Below are positions 1-27,030 of a stretch of 64,000 nucleotides of DNA, piece by piece. A program made the position numbers and the translations under genes. Source of the stretch: Larimichthys crocea (taxonomy: Eukaryota; Chordata; Actinopteri; Sciaenidae); contig NC_040021.1 of NCBI RefSeq assembly GCF_000972845.2, positions 10,754,908 to 10,818,907 on the forward strand. Direction: 5' to 3'. A model generated the notes under the pieces. That model saw only the letters and a program-made list of their open reading frames with translations, was not told the DNA's origin and made no database searches. How positions within the stretch are numbered: position 1 is the first letter of the stretch; every line of letters starts with the position of its first letter.

Positions 1-104
1 GCCAAGATAACAAACAGCTTACACTATTCACACGGTGGCAGTCCTCATTTTCCAGCCCTGCAGGGAAAAGTCCTTTACAAAATATTCCATCAAACCTGTC
101 TTAC

Positions 105-1172
105 CTCTTGGACATCCTCTGGGTTCTTCCTTGAGATTATCTGTGAGGAAAGAGGGGAGAAGAGAAGTCAAAGGCTTTAGTGAGTGACTCCCATTAAAAA
201 CGTATAAGATGTCAGAGCTGGTTTCCTGAGAGGCTGGCACAAGTATGAGCAGGGACACGGCTCTGAGAGCGACAATGAGTGCATTATATAGCGAGTGACG
301 GAGGTCTTGAGTGTAAGAACGAGACATCACCAACATTCATAACAAGCAGGCAGGCGGAGACGAAGAAACTCTTTTACTAACTTATTAAACTAACTGCACT
401 GTACTCGTGACTGGAGGTCTGACAGAAGAGAGGATGAAGATGTGTATGTTCATTTCAACAACAATGGACTTACTTCTCTGTACCAACACTTGATCTGTGA
501 GTTGCTGTATATTAATAATAGGGAACATGCTTACACATTAAAGCCAGATTGTGCAAAACTGCATACTCGCTTCAAATATTTTCAAAATAAAATACTGGAT
601 CTTACTCTGCAGTTTGTGAAGTTTAACCAGGATTTGATTGTTTTAATTCAAGACATTTCTCCGGTAAAGTTCGCCTCAAAACATGATGACAGTACGAACC
701 AACTATCTAGTTAAAGTGAAGAGTCCGAGCAGGTTTTATTCTGCTTTATATGCTTCTCAGTATCTGTTAAATGTTCGTCCATCGTGACGCTAACTATGCT
801 ATCTAGTCTGGCTAATGTTGCTAAGGCACGTTAGCAACCAGGCAACCCCAAAAAAGCACATTTTAACAAATACGCAGGTCTCAGAGAGCCTGTTTGCTAC
901 ATCTGTGGTGTTCACAGACGTTGTTATAATTGCCAGCTAAAAAACAAAACGAAAAAAACACAGTTACTTTAGCGTTATTCGTGTTTGCATCATATTAGCT
1001 TGTTTGGTTAGCAGTAGCTAACAACACATAGCATCAGCTCTGTCCTGTCACAGTCCTCCTCTTCACTTACCCTCGCGGTGACTTTGTACACGGTGTAACC
1101 TTTTTTGTGCTTTTTTGGGTCTGTGACAGTATAAAACCGAGCAAGTTCCCCTCTGTCCCGCTGCGATATCAT
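105..1172 (-). CDS. rps6kc1: rps6kc1, first two coding exons (PX domain start), 5' partial gene
   Basis: Ribosomal protein S6 kinase delta-1 family: a PX domain, MIT domain and pseudokinase-like protein of endosomes that binds PI3P and sphingosine kinase. Coding exon 1 is 1172..1071 (34 codons, ATG at 1172..1170, donor gtaagtg) and exon 2 is 140..105 (12 codons, donor gtaaga). The junction is phase 0. Diagnostic peptides are FYTVTDPKKHKKGYTVYKVT in exon 1 and IISRKNPEDVQE in exon 2, which match the start of the RPS6KC1 PX domain as I remember it. The next family residues (IIVWKRYSDF) are not in the window, so the gene continues beyond base 1 to the left. An in-frame stop lies just upstream of the ATG, which supports this start. 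The 36-nt exon 2 is small but in phase. Confidence is high for the family. Nothing about kinase activity can be judged from this fragment. Confidence 0.9.
141..1070 (-). other. rps6kc1 intron 1
   Basis: This is the intron between the two coding exons of rps6kc1. The open frame at 442-714 on the plus strand resembles no family I know and shows no splice or start context, so it is treated as chance. The stretch 780-1030 is rich in GCTAAC/TTAGC words, which are common low-complexity wording in fish introns. I see no RNA gene or exon here. Confidence 0.6.
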
Positions 1173-1320
1173 TCTGATAGTGACAACATTGCCAAAGCTA
1201 CCAGCCGGCTAGCCGTACACATTCATTCCCTGACAGCACAGTGACAGGCAGGCAGAGAAGTCAGAGCGCCCCCCTGAGGAAAACACGACACACTACCACT
1301 ATCCATTCATTAATACCAGC
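1173..1320 (-). promoter_or_regulatory. 5' flank and probable promoter of rps6kc1
   Basis: This short stretch lies between the rps6kc1 start codon and the probable poly(A) site of the upstream gene on the same strand. It is more GC-rich than the surroundings near 1185-1280. No TATA box is obvious. The placement rests on position only; the transcription start cannot be seen. Confidence 0.3.
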
Positions 1321-1326
1321 TTTATT
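1321..1326 (-). terminator. Candidate AATAAA poly(A) signal of the MOXD-like gene
   Basis: On the minus strand this reads AATAAA, about 585 nt past the stop codon of the monooxygenase gene and only about 150 nt upstream of the rps6kc1 start codon. It is the last good signal before the next gene. Earlier AT-rich variants may be used instead. Confidence 0.35.
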
Positions 1327-1909
1327 ATTTGGGATATATATTTTATTAAGTCATCATCAGATGAATAACTCTTTTACAATATATATATATATACATTTAT
1401 ATAATCAGCTATTAGACTCACAGTGCAAGTGATGAACACAATACACAGAGATAAGTGCATACATGTTAGTGCTACGTATTAATAAAATTAATTGTGATAT
1501 GTTTCTCTATCATCTTCATGTGTATGTAATTTTGTGTATACGTTTTGTTTTTATCTATATTATCTATCTTATTCTATATGTTAAAGTATTTTATCATTAA
1601 AGTATAAATGTGATCCTATATACTGAAATGTATCTACCTTAAATATAAATGTGACCAGGCACACGTGGCTAAGCATTTTATAAAATAGTTTCAATGTAAA
1701 TCTCAATATGATAATCAACACGAGAGCTAAATAACACATGATTTCTGATTAATAAGTAAAAGTAAAATGAGAAAACACACGAACAGAGAAAGCAAAAACA
1801 TAGAAAATGATATAAACCCTGTTCTGTGCAGCTGAATACACCAATTTGGATACAGTAGAGATCAACAGTGTGTCCCTTGCACTGGTTTGGATGTGTTCAT
1901 ATAGCCACG

Positions 1910-4900
1910 TTACATAATTGCAATCCAGAGTATCAAAAGTATAACTCCAGCTGGGGTCACAATCCAAGTGAGTCTGTTTGCTGCGTTTGTACCCGGACAA
2001 ATGACATTTGGTGTCTTCATCATGTTCCTGATTGTGCCATTTCCATTTTTCAAGACTATGTGCTGTAAAAGAGAAAAAATAATATTTCATATATAATATA
2101 AATCGACAATGTAGAAATACCTATTTTTATGATACTGCAAATATCATACACTGGACAGCTTGCTTTGTTGTTGGTTACTTGAATGCCAAATATTGTATAG
2201 GAAGATGGATAAAAACTTTGATTTGTCCATGATCATTAGATAAAACTTTAATCTAAATTATTTGTTCAAGTTTAATAGCGGAAACACAAAATGTCTAAAG
2301 CTGGAAAGGAAAGCCCTAGTTGATATTTTATCATCTATAAATGATCAAATAATGTTGGAATAACTGTTTGAGGAACAGTGACCGACAAATGCTCCACTGT
2401 ATTTTAAAAGCTGAAATTCTCATCAATATATGCATTTATTTATTAGATCAGAGGGAGAAAATAAAAGACACAATCAAACTATTTAGGGTGTCACTTACAT
2501 CGTTAGTGATGATTGTTTGAATTTGTGGTATGGTCTTTAACAAATTCTCATACGCAGCAATTTCTTCCTGGTCTGCAGTGGCGTTCTCCGTAAACATCCT
2601 GTCAGAAATTATAGAGAGACTTCAAATCATCTGTATGAAAATATACACTATATATTACATATGTAAACCAGCACTGGTGCTAGATTCAGTCTCAGCAGAA
2701 ATACTCTGTGAAAGACTGCATCAGGTCTTACTGGAAGTTTGTGTTCATCATTGGATGCTTTGTATTTGGGTGGCTTAAGCATGTGGAGATGTTGATTGCA
2801 GGGTAGTACATCAGATATGCCAGGCACATTTCATCAGTAGTTGCTAACCCCATCTGAAGGAGGAAAATGTGAAAAATGACAGGCATTAGAGACATGAGAT
2901 TCTCTTCATACATGCGGATGGATTTAAAACAGAGTGTATGATGTTGTAGCTTTATGTTGCTTTTATTGACTCTCACTGAATACACACCAGACAAAATAAA
3001 GTTGACTTGACTTAAGGAACTGAGTCTTAAAATGATACTGTATTATTATTTTGACCAGGAAGGATTCAAGTTTATGAAACACTATTTTTACTGGATTGTA
3101 CTAACTGAACTAACTAGAACTGCTCATTTGTTTTATGATGCTTATTAAGTTATATGATTTGTGTTTCTGCATGTGTAATAACATCAAGTCATATAATATT
3201 TACCCACCATAGTGGCTGTCATGCGATTGGAAGTACTGTAGGTGCATTCCACTGCAATCTCATCACCCTGTAACGTGGCATACAGCATGGTTAATATTAA
3301 ATAGTTTTGAGCACAACATACAGTATGATAGTGGAGGCAATAGGGAACTACCTGTTTGATGGTCTTGATGCTTCCTAAACTGATGAACTGCTGTAGCTCA
3401 AAATTGTAGTTTTCATCTATGCTCAAGAAGTCTATCTGCTTTCCATTTCTACAGAGAGAGAGAGAGAGAGAGAGAAGTATGAAAAAAGAGAAATATTTAC
3501 AAGAAGACAATAGTACAATGTACAGTATAATCAGTGTTCTAAGCATTCTTCTAAGCAGGGCCTTGTGGCCTTGTTTGGTGCTGTTTCCATACCCGCCAGT
3601 CAAACTCCCTGTCCCAGGAGTAGAAATTTCAAGTGTCTGAGGTGAAACAGTCTCTTGCCTTTCTCACAGTCAGTATGCAGTGCGCAGGTCTGGCCCTCAG
3701 TGATGTGGAATACAGGGTACCTGAAACTGTCCACTCTCTCCACCATGGATCATGTTGTTGTCTTGACACCTTTGGGTCAGGTTCTATACTTCCTTCAGCT
3801 GGGCCCTTTTATTGTTTTAAGTGATGTCAGCAAACTTGACGCTGGGGTTGGAGTCAAAAGTATTACACACACTTGTGTGTACATGAAGTAGAGCAGTGGA
3901 CAGATCCTTGGGATGTTCTGATTTTAAGGATGAGGGGTATCTACCCACCCTCACCACCTGGGGTCTGCCTGTTCTAGTTTGACTGACATCTGTCTTTCTT
4001 ACCTGTAGTGGCCAACTCTGACTTTCCTCCCAGCCAAGTGAGTGTGCAACAGCACAGAGAACACTTGAAGGTCAGGCAAAGGATTCACCAACTAGGGGTG
4101 GAAAGTAAAGACAGGATCAGTCATAAAGACAGTCATAAACAATAAAATAACAACTCTGTAACAATCACTGCTGTATTTTGAAAGCCATAATGAACTACTA
4201 CAGACCTCAGAAAACAAAGTAGTATTACAGACACCGTAGCTGTGGAACTGAGGGGCTTTTGGAGGGATTTTGTACTGAAGAGAAAATGACAGCAAACCTG
4301 TGGACAGGATGCCCACATCATGCTGCCGGAGTTGAGATGTATAGTGCAGTCTCAGTCCTGAGCTGTCTGACATACCTACACAGCATGAGACAGATGTTTA
4401 AAAAGTTGTAGAAGAATAAAGAAAACAAGGCAAATCCTCCAGTACTACATGTCGTAAACAGTATGTAACACTGAGTTAGTATTGCGTGTTATAGTCCTCC
4501 CTCAGGAGTACCTGCACGGCAGCTAAACAATGTACTGCTGTATACAGGGAGGCTTTAATCATGAGATGCTATTGATATAAGATCTACAGTATTTACCTCT
4601 TTCCTTGGCTGGATTATTGTAGTGGATTTCCAGCCTGTACAAGTTATCACTGTCCCCACCTCCGATAGGAATACCTGCATCTGCTGGAAGCTCAAATATC
4701 TGAGCGTTCAGGGATAAACTGTAACTGATCAACTTGCACATGGATAGACAAAAAAATCATTTGAATAAGACATTTGAGTCTCCCTCACCCCTCCTCCTAC
4801 TCCCCATGCAGCCACCACCGAAAAGCAATCATCCCCTATGTCGCCCTGGTAGCACGGCTTGTCGTACGTTACTGTCACATAGGATGGGCAGTGGTACAGC

Positions 4901-7271
4901 AGCATGTGATGAACAAGGTCATGGTTCTCAATCACCGGTTCAATCTGAGGTAAAACAAGAAGAGGTTTGGTACAGAAAGTTTAAAGAATGATGAATGAAG
5001 GCAGAGTCGTTGTTTATGCTCAATTATTAGTTTTGTATTATTTTGTTTCTACTTTTCTATAGTTAGAGAATGACTAATGAAATGGCACCTACCTATAGAG
5101 TATCAATGATTTCTATTATAACTCCTTTTATCAGGCCAATTCAATTGAAAACCTGACAGTATAATATGAAGAAAAGATGATTACCATGTATATATGGTGT
5201 TTTGTTTTTAAGGTTGGAAACTTCATGACCTTGCAGTGATAGTAGGTATGCCTGGAAGGGACAGTAATCTGTAAAAAACAAACAAACAAAGCAACAGAGA
5301 TAAAAGTAAATAAAATACATTTCGTGTTTAGACGACTACAGGTATCAAAATGTATTTTTTTTACTATTGTTTTCCATCTATTCATCCAAACTGTATATTG
5401 AAAAGATAAAAACTGTACTGTTTTCCAGCTCTCTTGTTAGATCTTCTACCTAAGAAGTTAGGTTATCAATTTCAAAACTGTATATTCTTACATTATTCAC
5501 TATGGCACTGATATATTGCCCTGAGTTGAGGTTGGGTGAAGTCCTGGGTACATAGTTCAGCAGGTTGACTTCCTTGGTGCCTCTACGGGCCTGATGGTAT
5601 TTGATCTCATCCGTTAACCCATATGCATAGATGAGTTTAATGGGTTGAGCCTATGAAAGAAATGGCAACAAATATTTAGTTAATAATATGATAGAGATAT
5701 TGAGTGTTCAAGTGTGTTAAACATTCAGGTCAGGTAATGTGAGATGTACAGAGAGACTTCAATGTTTTGACTTCAGTTTATTGTGTGCGGACACAAAAGT
5801 CGACATAGAGACATGTTTTATTGTCAAAAAGAAAATCCCATGAGCCTCTCTTTGTTGTCGCCATTGTCTTTGTATCTGAAAAAAAGACAAAAGCTCACAA
5901 TGAGCCACAATGGGAGTAAAGTGACAAGCTTGTGTTTCAGGTTAAAAGTCCATGATGATGGGATGTTGGTCTATAGGCATGTTATACATTACGTTACATT
6001 ACGTTGTGAAAACAGCTCAAAGATCCTTGCAATGTCCACATTCTTTTCTTGAAATAATAACTCTGTGGAATCATTTGCCTAATATGTCAGAATACAAGAA
6101 GGTTTTTCTTTGGAGTAAATTGCGTAACTCTCCATCGAGTACGGTAATTTATCATCCAGCATGAACACAAATAGAGTAAACTTACTTGCTACACAATAAT
6201 AATAAAATGACAGATTTAATTAATCAAAACATTTTCACTTTTTCCTGGCTGCTGACTCATTTTGGTCAGTATGAAAAATAATATTAACTGGCACATGGCA
6301 TCTCCACTGCCTTATGTTGAACCGATGATACATCAGTTTTATACATATACTTAGCATACTGGCATGGCACCCCTGCTCTGATTAACATTATAAGAAATAA
6401 CCGTTTATAATTCGTTTTCTCATGACAATCGGTTGATTATCTTGTTATCTTGAGATAGCAAGGCTGGTTTTCAATAAATAATGAAAGAACTAATTCATGA
6501 TCCTGACATAACAGCATGTCCATTTTTGGTTTCCATAAAAAAAATTGAAGTCTCAAGTACATTTTTGTATAATTGATAACTTCCTGCTCTTTTACTTTTC
6601 ACTTATTTCCTAAATAAAGTCATATTTTACATAAACAGGATTGCTTTGCATCTAATACCACACATGCAGAATCTACTGTAAGAAGTTGAGGGATAATATC
6701 TGAAAGTCTTACAGTGATATGGAAGTCTTGGTTATCACACGACTGGATGGACCTCTGAAATGTCATGATGGTCTGACCGTCTTTTTCAGTCAGAGAGAGA
6801 AGAGCGTAGCTCTGCTGCTCATCTACCAAAGGCATGGATGCCCCTGTGGCATGATAATCCTAAAAAACAAAAAGATGACACTTTCAGACAGCAGAAAGCC
6901 TGATCTTGGTCTATTGCATTGTTGTTGACATTTTTCCCATAATATTTAAAGTTATACAAGTACGCCGGAAATATAAAACAAACTGCTACACATGTACTTA
7001 CTTTGAAGTAGCTTCCATTGGGTCCAACTCCCCCTATGACGATATCTGCCCCAATCATGTTTCCGTTCGGACTCAAGCCAAAGCCTACCCAGCCTGTTGT
7101 GTTGACTGCCAGTTTGAATGTTATGTACCCTTGCTGGTTATCAAAGCCCCACTTCAGGCAAACCAAATGATTCTGGTCCAGGTACTCCATGAGGGGTAGT
7201 GTGTGGTCTGATCCCCCTGCCCCTTTTGTCCCAACCAAGAACAGGTAGAGGAAGGGAAGCAGAGAGTGCAT
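1910..7271 (-). CDS. DBH-like copper monooxygenase, MOXD family (moxd2-like), 13 exons, 569 aa
   Basis: Predicted ascorbate-dependent type II copper monooxygenase of the DBH/PHM superfamily, acting in the secretory pathway; the substrate is unknown. Exons: 7271..7002, 6859..6713, 5650..5492, 5268..5185, 4944..4789, 4699..4597, 4375..4206, 4091..4003, 3448..3352, 3267..3208, 2853..2732, 2598..2499, 2062..1910 (stop TAA). All junctions keep frame. A signal peptide covers about residues 1-20. A DOMON domain follows (about 25-140; WVGFGLSPNG, ADIVIGGV), then the two Cu-monooxygenase domains. Copper ligands are complete: H232-H233 (VHHMLLYHCP), H298 (LEIHYNNP), H379/H381 (LLHTHLAG) and M454 (DEMCLAYLMYYP). 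The C-terminus is a hydrophobic tail (VTPAGVILLILWIAIM), probably a membrane anchor. Several NxT/S sequons are present. At 569 aa it is slightly shorter than human MOXD1 (613). DBH itself is unlikely. MOXD1 versus MOXD2 was not settled, though wording such as DYHATGASMP leans to the MOXD2-type group. Confidence 0.9.
3452..3475. repeat. (GA)n / (CT)n microsatellite at a splice acceptor
   Basis: This is a run of GA dinucleotides on the plus strand. Read on the minus strand it is a CT run ending in CTGTAG immediately before exon 9 of the monooxygenase gene (exon starts at 3448). It therefore forms the polypyrimidine tract of that acceptor. Confidence 0.9.
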
Positions 7272-8566
7272 GATGTCTCTGTGAAGGTGAAGGTCTTCAA
7301 ACTGAGCTCGCAGTCTGTTGAGCTGCCAAATACCCTCCCACCCTCCTGCGACGCACCTGCACTGCTAGATGAAATCCTGTGATAGAGGCAGAAAGTGCTC
7401 AGTCATCTTGGTCTTGTTGCGAAACAAATCACTTTAGTTCTGGCCTCGAACATATTCAGATCTTTGTGCAAAATTTCTCTATACTTTGAAAGTCAGAAGC
7501 TTATTCTCTGCAAGTTTGCTGTCTTTGATGTCAGAAGAGTGAAAGACCTCCAGAGTTCCTATAATTCTTGATATAATCACACATTCATACCCTCTATATG
7601 TCTCTCTCAACAAGCTCTGGTCAGGTGGTTTACAGACTTTACTTACAGTAAACTGTATCCCCTTTCAGCTACTCCCTCACTGATATCAACCTGTTCCACT
7701 GGCTCTTTCCCATTAATGGACAAGGTGGAGTACAGCTGGCCTCAGGTGTTTGATACATGAGGATGTGATGAGTTGTGAGAAGGAATGAAAGGTATACCAA
7801 CCAGAGTATAAAAAGTTGTCAATATATAGACTCTGGCCAAAATGAAAGGAATACCTCTTATCCCCTCTTTGTTTCTCTTTGTCTCCTTCTCAAATATCAA
7901 ACACTTAATTCCAGCCAAAACAATCTGAGAGGAATGGGAACACTGTAGGGATTCTTTGAGTGTTGTATTCAGATTGTTGAGGTTTTGTAATACAGCATCG
8001 CCTTCAGTCCCGCTCATATTCTCTAATAAACTGTTGACTGTATATCTATATTATATAATTTTCAACTGGCACTACTGACAACTGTTACTCCCCACATATC
8101 AAATGACATGTTAAAATATTTACACAGCTTCATTCGAGGCTACCAAAGGTAAGGGGTATAAGAAAACATATAAACTCATATAAAATATATGGATACAATG
8201 AAGGCCTGGCCATTCAAAAATTTCTGTGCAGAAAACTAAATGAAATTGTTATTTTTAAAATGCAAAGAGTGTCCTGAGTTTCCACTTTCTGCTGAACCGC
8301 CATGTCATACTTTTAGAAAAGTACGCAAAACAACCAATGGGCAATGTAAGTTAAAGGTATATTTACTGGGTGATTAGAAGTGGTATTTAAAGTGTGTATT
8401 TACAGTGGTGCAATAAGTTGATTGTTTGGTGTAAAATGTGTAATATTTTCGAATAGGTGACGAGGATTCCTAGTAACTAAGCACTTGTTTTTCCCTTTTG
8501 ATAACCTAAGAGTGTCAGGGCATTGCCGGGAGGCATTGTGGCAAGCAGAGTGAGTGGAATAACACA

Positions 8567-8569
<3 letters not shown>

Positions 8570-8622
<53 letters not shown>

Positions 8623-8627
8623 CTCTC
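8570..8627. repeat. (CT)n microsatellite
   Basis: A nearly perfect CT dinucleotide run, interrupted once by CG near its right end. Any translation of it is low-complexity RE/ER and not a gene. Confidence 0.95.
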
Positions 8628-9552
8628 CTCTTTTCTTTATCTTATTAACAATGAAGTTAAGTGGAAAAGAACATTTTGTATTTTCATTTGTATCAAATGG
8701 ATTGCTGGATTTCTTATTGTAGATGTGGAAAAGAGGAATGGTCACCAAGCTAAGGTTTTATTCAGGTTCATGATAAGCTACCCATGAACCTTTGTGCAAT
8801 CATGTGAGCTAGCACTATAGACGATCCTGCACGTAGGCCCAATTTAATATATGTAACACAGTTGCACCCGGCCACCCAGTTAGTCGTAGGTCCTACGCCC
8901 CCTGCTTTCAGCATTTGCACTTTAAGTTTTCTCAGTGGTCATTTTTGTGTCTTACACTTTGAGCCCCTTTGGTGCTTTAACTGACACTTAAACTGCTTTA
9001 AGAGCTTCAGCCGAAAGTGCAAGTCCCATTAATGCCTGTTACTAACTTAGCTTCTCCCCCAGAGTTTTTCTGCTTTCTCATCTCGTATGTTGTCATGGAT
9101 CATGGCTAGCCTAGATGTTGTGGTCCTGCTCAACATCCACAACAAATATATGTTTTTTATATTTATATCAATTATCAAGTTTATAGTTATAGTTATCATT
9201 ACACACTCACACTCTCTCTCACACACACGTTACTATCTCTCTCTTTCTCACCATTGAGCTGGGTTCTGCTCAAAGTTTCTGTTAAAAGGAAGTTTACTTG
9301 TTCATGGTGGCAATTGTTAAGTCTCTGTAAATAATATTTTAAAAAAACTACAGGCCACAAACAAACAATGACAGAATCTCCCATGGATAGAATGACTTTT
9401 AGCCTCAAAACATCATATTTTATACACACACAAGTTGCAGATGTCCCTGCTCAGGTTACCACCCAGTTCCAGCTCTTATTCACAAAAATTTACTGGTTTA
9501 AAATTTTAGCAGGCAACTGACACTGGACCTGTTGGTACCTGGTCACTAGTTC

Positions 9553-9712
9553 CTTTAATGGTGTGGTGGATTATATTTGGCAGCAGGTTTTAATGGTGTC
9601 AAGCTGGTTTTGTCTTTTCAGTCAGTCTCTTTTTACACCATTAAAAATGCCTGGGCAGGCTTGCCTTTTACTTTTTCCATCTTTTGGCCTGACACCATTA
9701 AATCTTGCTGGG
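9553..9712. repeat. Cluster of four TTTAATGGTGT-type motifs, two direct and two inverted
   Basis: TTTAATGGTGT occurs at about 9554 and 9589. Its reverse complement ACACCATTAAA occurs at about 9635 and 9691. The inner pair extends to an imperfect arm of about 24 bp (9580-9604 against 9687-9712) that can fold back. It could be a decayed short inverted-repeat transposon. No family was recognised. Confidence 0.6.
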
Positions 9713-10719
9713 CTTTGTTTTGTTTTAAAAAAACTTTTTAACTGTTTAATAACCATCAAATAATCATTTAAGATCTTTATGTGTATCAAAACTTCAATTA
9801 AACTTGATTAATACATTTCACACACTTTAAACCACAGCAGGGTTAACTCAAACATTTTTTTTTATAAAAAAAAGATCACAATAATCACACATTGCTATGT
9901 CAAAAAACAATGGTGCTCAAATACTTTAAACGTGCTGGTGACTTATAATATTGCAGTGTTGTCTGTGTCAACTTGTGTCTTTCACCATGTCAGTCAAACT
10001 AAAACTTAACTTACACTACACTAATGCACACACGTGTATGCGAATACATAGAATTTTATACCACAAAGTGTAGGTTTTTCTAGTTTTGTAGTCAAATATG
10101 TGAGTTGGACAGACATCATTATTAGTGCTGCTGTTGTTATTTGAAGCAGCAACAGCAGATTCATGCATACATCTGGTCCTGACCACAGAGATATATTACA
10201 GTAATCGTGGACCTTGCTTGTTATGTAATAGCACACTGAGCCCAGCAGAGGCCGACTTCAGCATAACAAATGAGCTCAGGGTCACTCCCTTCAGCCGTTG
10301 AGCCAGCTGTTAACAACATTGTCAGTAAACACACCACAATACAGCCTTGTGATCAGAATAACATTGACCATTGTTTGGCCTGAGCATAAAACTAAAGTAA
10401 ACCCGGTGAAGTCATCACCTTTATATGTCAGAACACACCTTATTAATGAATAAATAATAATAATAATTAAAAAAAAAAAACATGATAAAGTCAAACAAAA
10501 ACATTTTTAAAGGAAACATTAGGATGTCTGCTGTTATTTATGCTGTTTGACTCATTTATTATTATTATGAACTGTTTTATAGGTGTATATTTTTGATTAA
10601 GAGTTTTTTGTGTGCACGTTTTATTCACATTATTATTAAAGTTTTATTTGTGGCTTTCATGTAACTTTAAGTGAGCGGGATGTTTGGTTTCATGTCATTT
10701 TTTATTTGAACTATAAGTC

Positions 10720-11073
10720 TTGCATGGCCATATCGGACCGACACTACCTTTCCGGTTTCTCTCCGCGGTGCAGGTCACTCCCTCCGTGCTCTGCTTGTCA
10801 GGCTCCCTACGCGGTTCAAACTTAGAGTCGCACTGAAACTAGTCTCTTCAAACCGTGTGTTGTTGTTTCCAGGAGTTTCTTTTTTAGCTTTTAAGTGACT
10901 TTTTCTTTTTTTAAGCGATGTGTTAAAGTGTGTCGTTGCACCGGGTGAGGAAGTATCAGCAGTTTCTTCGCGTTTTTAAGTTGAAAAGCAGCGGGGGGAA
11001 ATGTCCAGCTGAGGATTGGAAATCCTGAAAACCGCAGGGCCTATTTTTGTAATGATTGATCAATGCTTCGACA
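10720..11073 (+). promoter_or_regulatory. Probable snx9 promoter and 5' UTR
   Basis: This GC-richer stretch with several CpG dinucleotides (CCGCGG and CGCGG around 10760-10815, CGCG near 10970) is set in AT-rich DNA just upstream of the snx9 ATG, which fits a CpG-type promoter. The transcription start is not visible. Two upstream ATGs at 11052 and 11063 open short reading frames that overlap the main start. Confidence 0.5.
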
Positions 11074-25702
<14,629 letters not shown>

Positions 25703-27030
25703 AAGCAACGGCCTTCAGTCTCGCACTACAAGACAAGAAGAGTTAAACCAGCTCGACATCCAAAATATTCTTGCTTACGCAGCATTCTTTTCCCTCCCTT
25801 TTAATTTAAATTTCACTTCTCTCTTTCTCTCACTCTTGATCCGAAGAACAAGACACACTATTTACACACACCTCTTACTCTGTTCAAGGTCCGCAGCTTG
25901 TGACACAGGAAGTAAATATTACAAAGTCACAGTTTGTGGCCGTGTATTGCTACATCGCACGAGTCGAGTTTGCAAACATGCATGTGCTCACATTTTGTCT
26001 ACCTTATTTTTAAGCAATACACTGCAGGTTTTGATTTATGTTTCCATGTTAAAAATGGTAAAGAAAAGGATTCACGCATGTTGCAAAACTGTACAGTGTT
26101 GTACTGACACCAAAAACCAAAGCCATCCTCCCCTCTGTCAATAGGGGACAGCAGGGGGGTTGATTTCTGAATGCAGCATTGGCAACAAATCAGAGCTTTA
26201 CTGTCTTTTTCTCAGCCAACATTAGGCCTGTTTTAATTATAGCATTAGTACCGATAACATTTGAGAGAGTCCTAACATCTCAAGTGGAGCATTCCTTTAT
26301 GAATCAAGTCTTGGAAGAGCTGGCACATGCAGATTGTGCGTCCTGTGTATGTCCACTGCTGGCAGTCCCTAGTCCTCCCCCCTTTCATCCTGCACTTCCT
26401 CAAAGGCCAACAGGAAGCTCCACCTCCTTCCTGTCTTGCTCACATGCCTTGTGCCCTTTGAGGAAAATAGAAATGGTTGACTTAGTTGCTCCCCCCAGCC
26501 TGCGTACCATGACACTGCAGTTTACATTTAAGGAGAGAAGACAAAATGTGACACTCAAGTTGGGGTTTTATTTTAAGAGTTGGTGAATTAATACCTCCGT
26601 GCGGGCAGTGCCAAACATGATTTCTCTCTCCCAGTACTCCTGAAGAATCTCTGTCCTTTCTTCTTTTTTTTTTTTTTGACCAGATGATGGTGTTTTTATA
26701 TGAAGGCGTAAGAGCAATATTAAATGTAAGAATCTGTACTATAAGATGAGTTTGGGATGGAGCCACGGATTTAGTCATGTTTTCAGTTTTGCTTTTGCTT
26801 TTCACCACCCAGTTTTCAATCAGCTTCTAATCTTGTTCACTCTTTGTTTCCTTATCACTTGATACATGAAAAATATGCATATAAATATATAAATATATAT
26901 ATTCTATCTGACCTATCAGGTGCTTCTTGTCACTTAAATACTATTTTATGTATAGAAGTATTTGCAATATAGTGTAACAAAGAGGAGCAGAAATTCTGTT
27001 TGATTTAATAAACAATGATTTGTACTCATT
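25703..27030 (+). other. snx9 3' UTR
   Basis: This extends from the TGA to shortly after the AATAAA at 27007-27012. It is AT-rich, with a poly-T run near 26665-26678 and AU-rich stretches near 26870-26900. Open frames inside it (25836-26144, 26179-26586) do not resemble known proteins and are read as chance. Confidence 0.65.
27007..27012 (+). terminator. AATAAA poly(A) signal of snx9
   Basis: A canonical AATAAA about 1.3 kb downstream of the snx9 stop codon, followed by a GT-rich stretch (27045-27085) of the kind that serves as a downstream element. Confidence 0.65.

Larger units (their letters stand above)
7272..10719. other. Intergenic region between the MOXD-like gene and snx9 (divergent starts)
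   Basis: The two genes point away from each other, so this region holds both 5' ends. The first part (7272-7700) probably carries the 5' UTR and promoter of the monooxygenase gene, but no core promoter element is clear. The rest is AT-rich, with a CT microsatellite (8570-8627) and a set of inverted repeats (9553-9712), which are listed separately. Open frames here, for example 7742-8017 and 9563-9763, have no recognisable family and no exon context. Confidence 0.55.

Noticed and set aside
442..714. 90-codon open frame on the plus strand
   Set aside because: It lies inside an rps6kc1 intron, resembles no family, and has AT-driven composition with no splice context.
835..852. RFX X-box-like GTTAGCAACCAGGCAACC near the rps6kc1 start
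   Set aside because: Only one half fits the consensus, and similar GCTAAC/TTAGC words are frequent in this intron, so it is not convincing.
1749..2090. 113-codon open frame overlapping the last MOXD-like exon
   Set aside because: The splice junction from the previous exon requires another frame, which gives a sensible hydrophobic tail and TAA stop at 1910.
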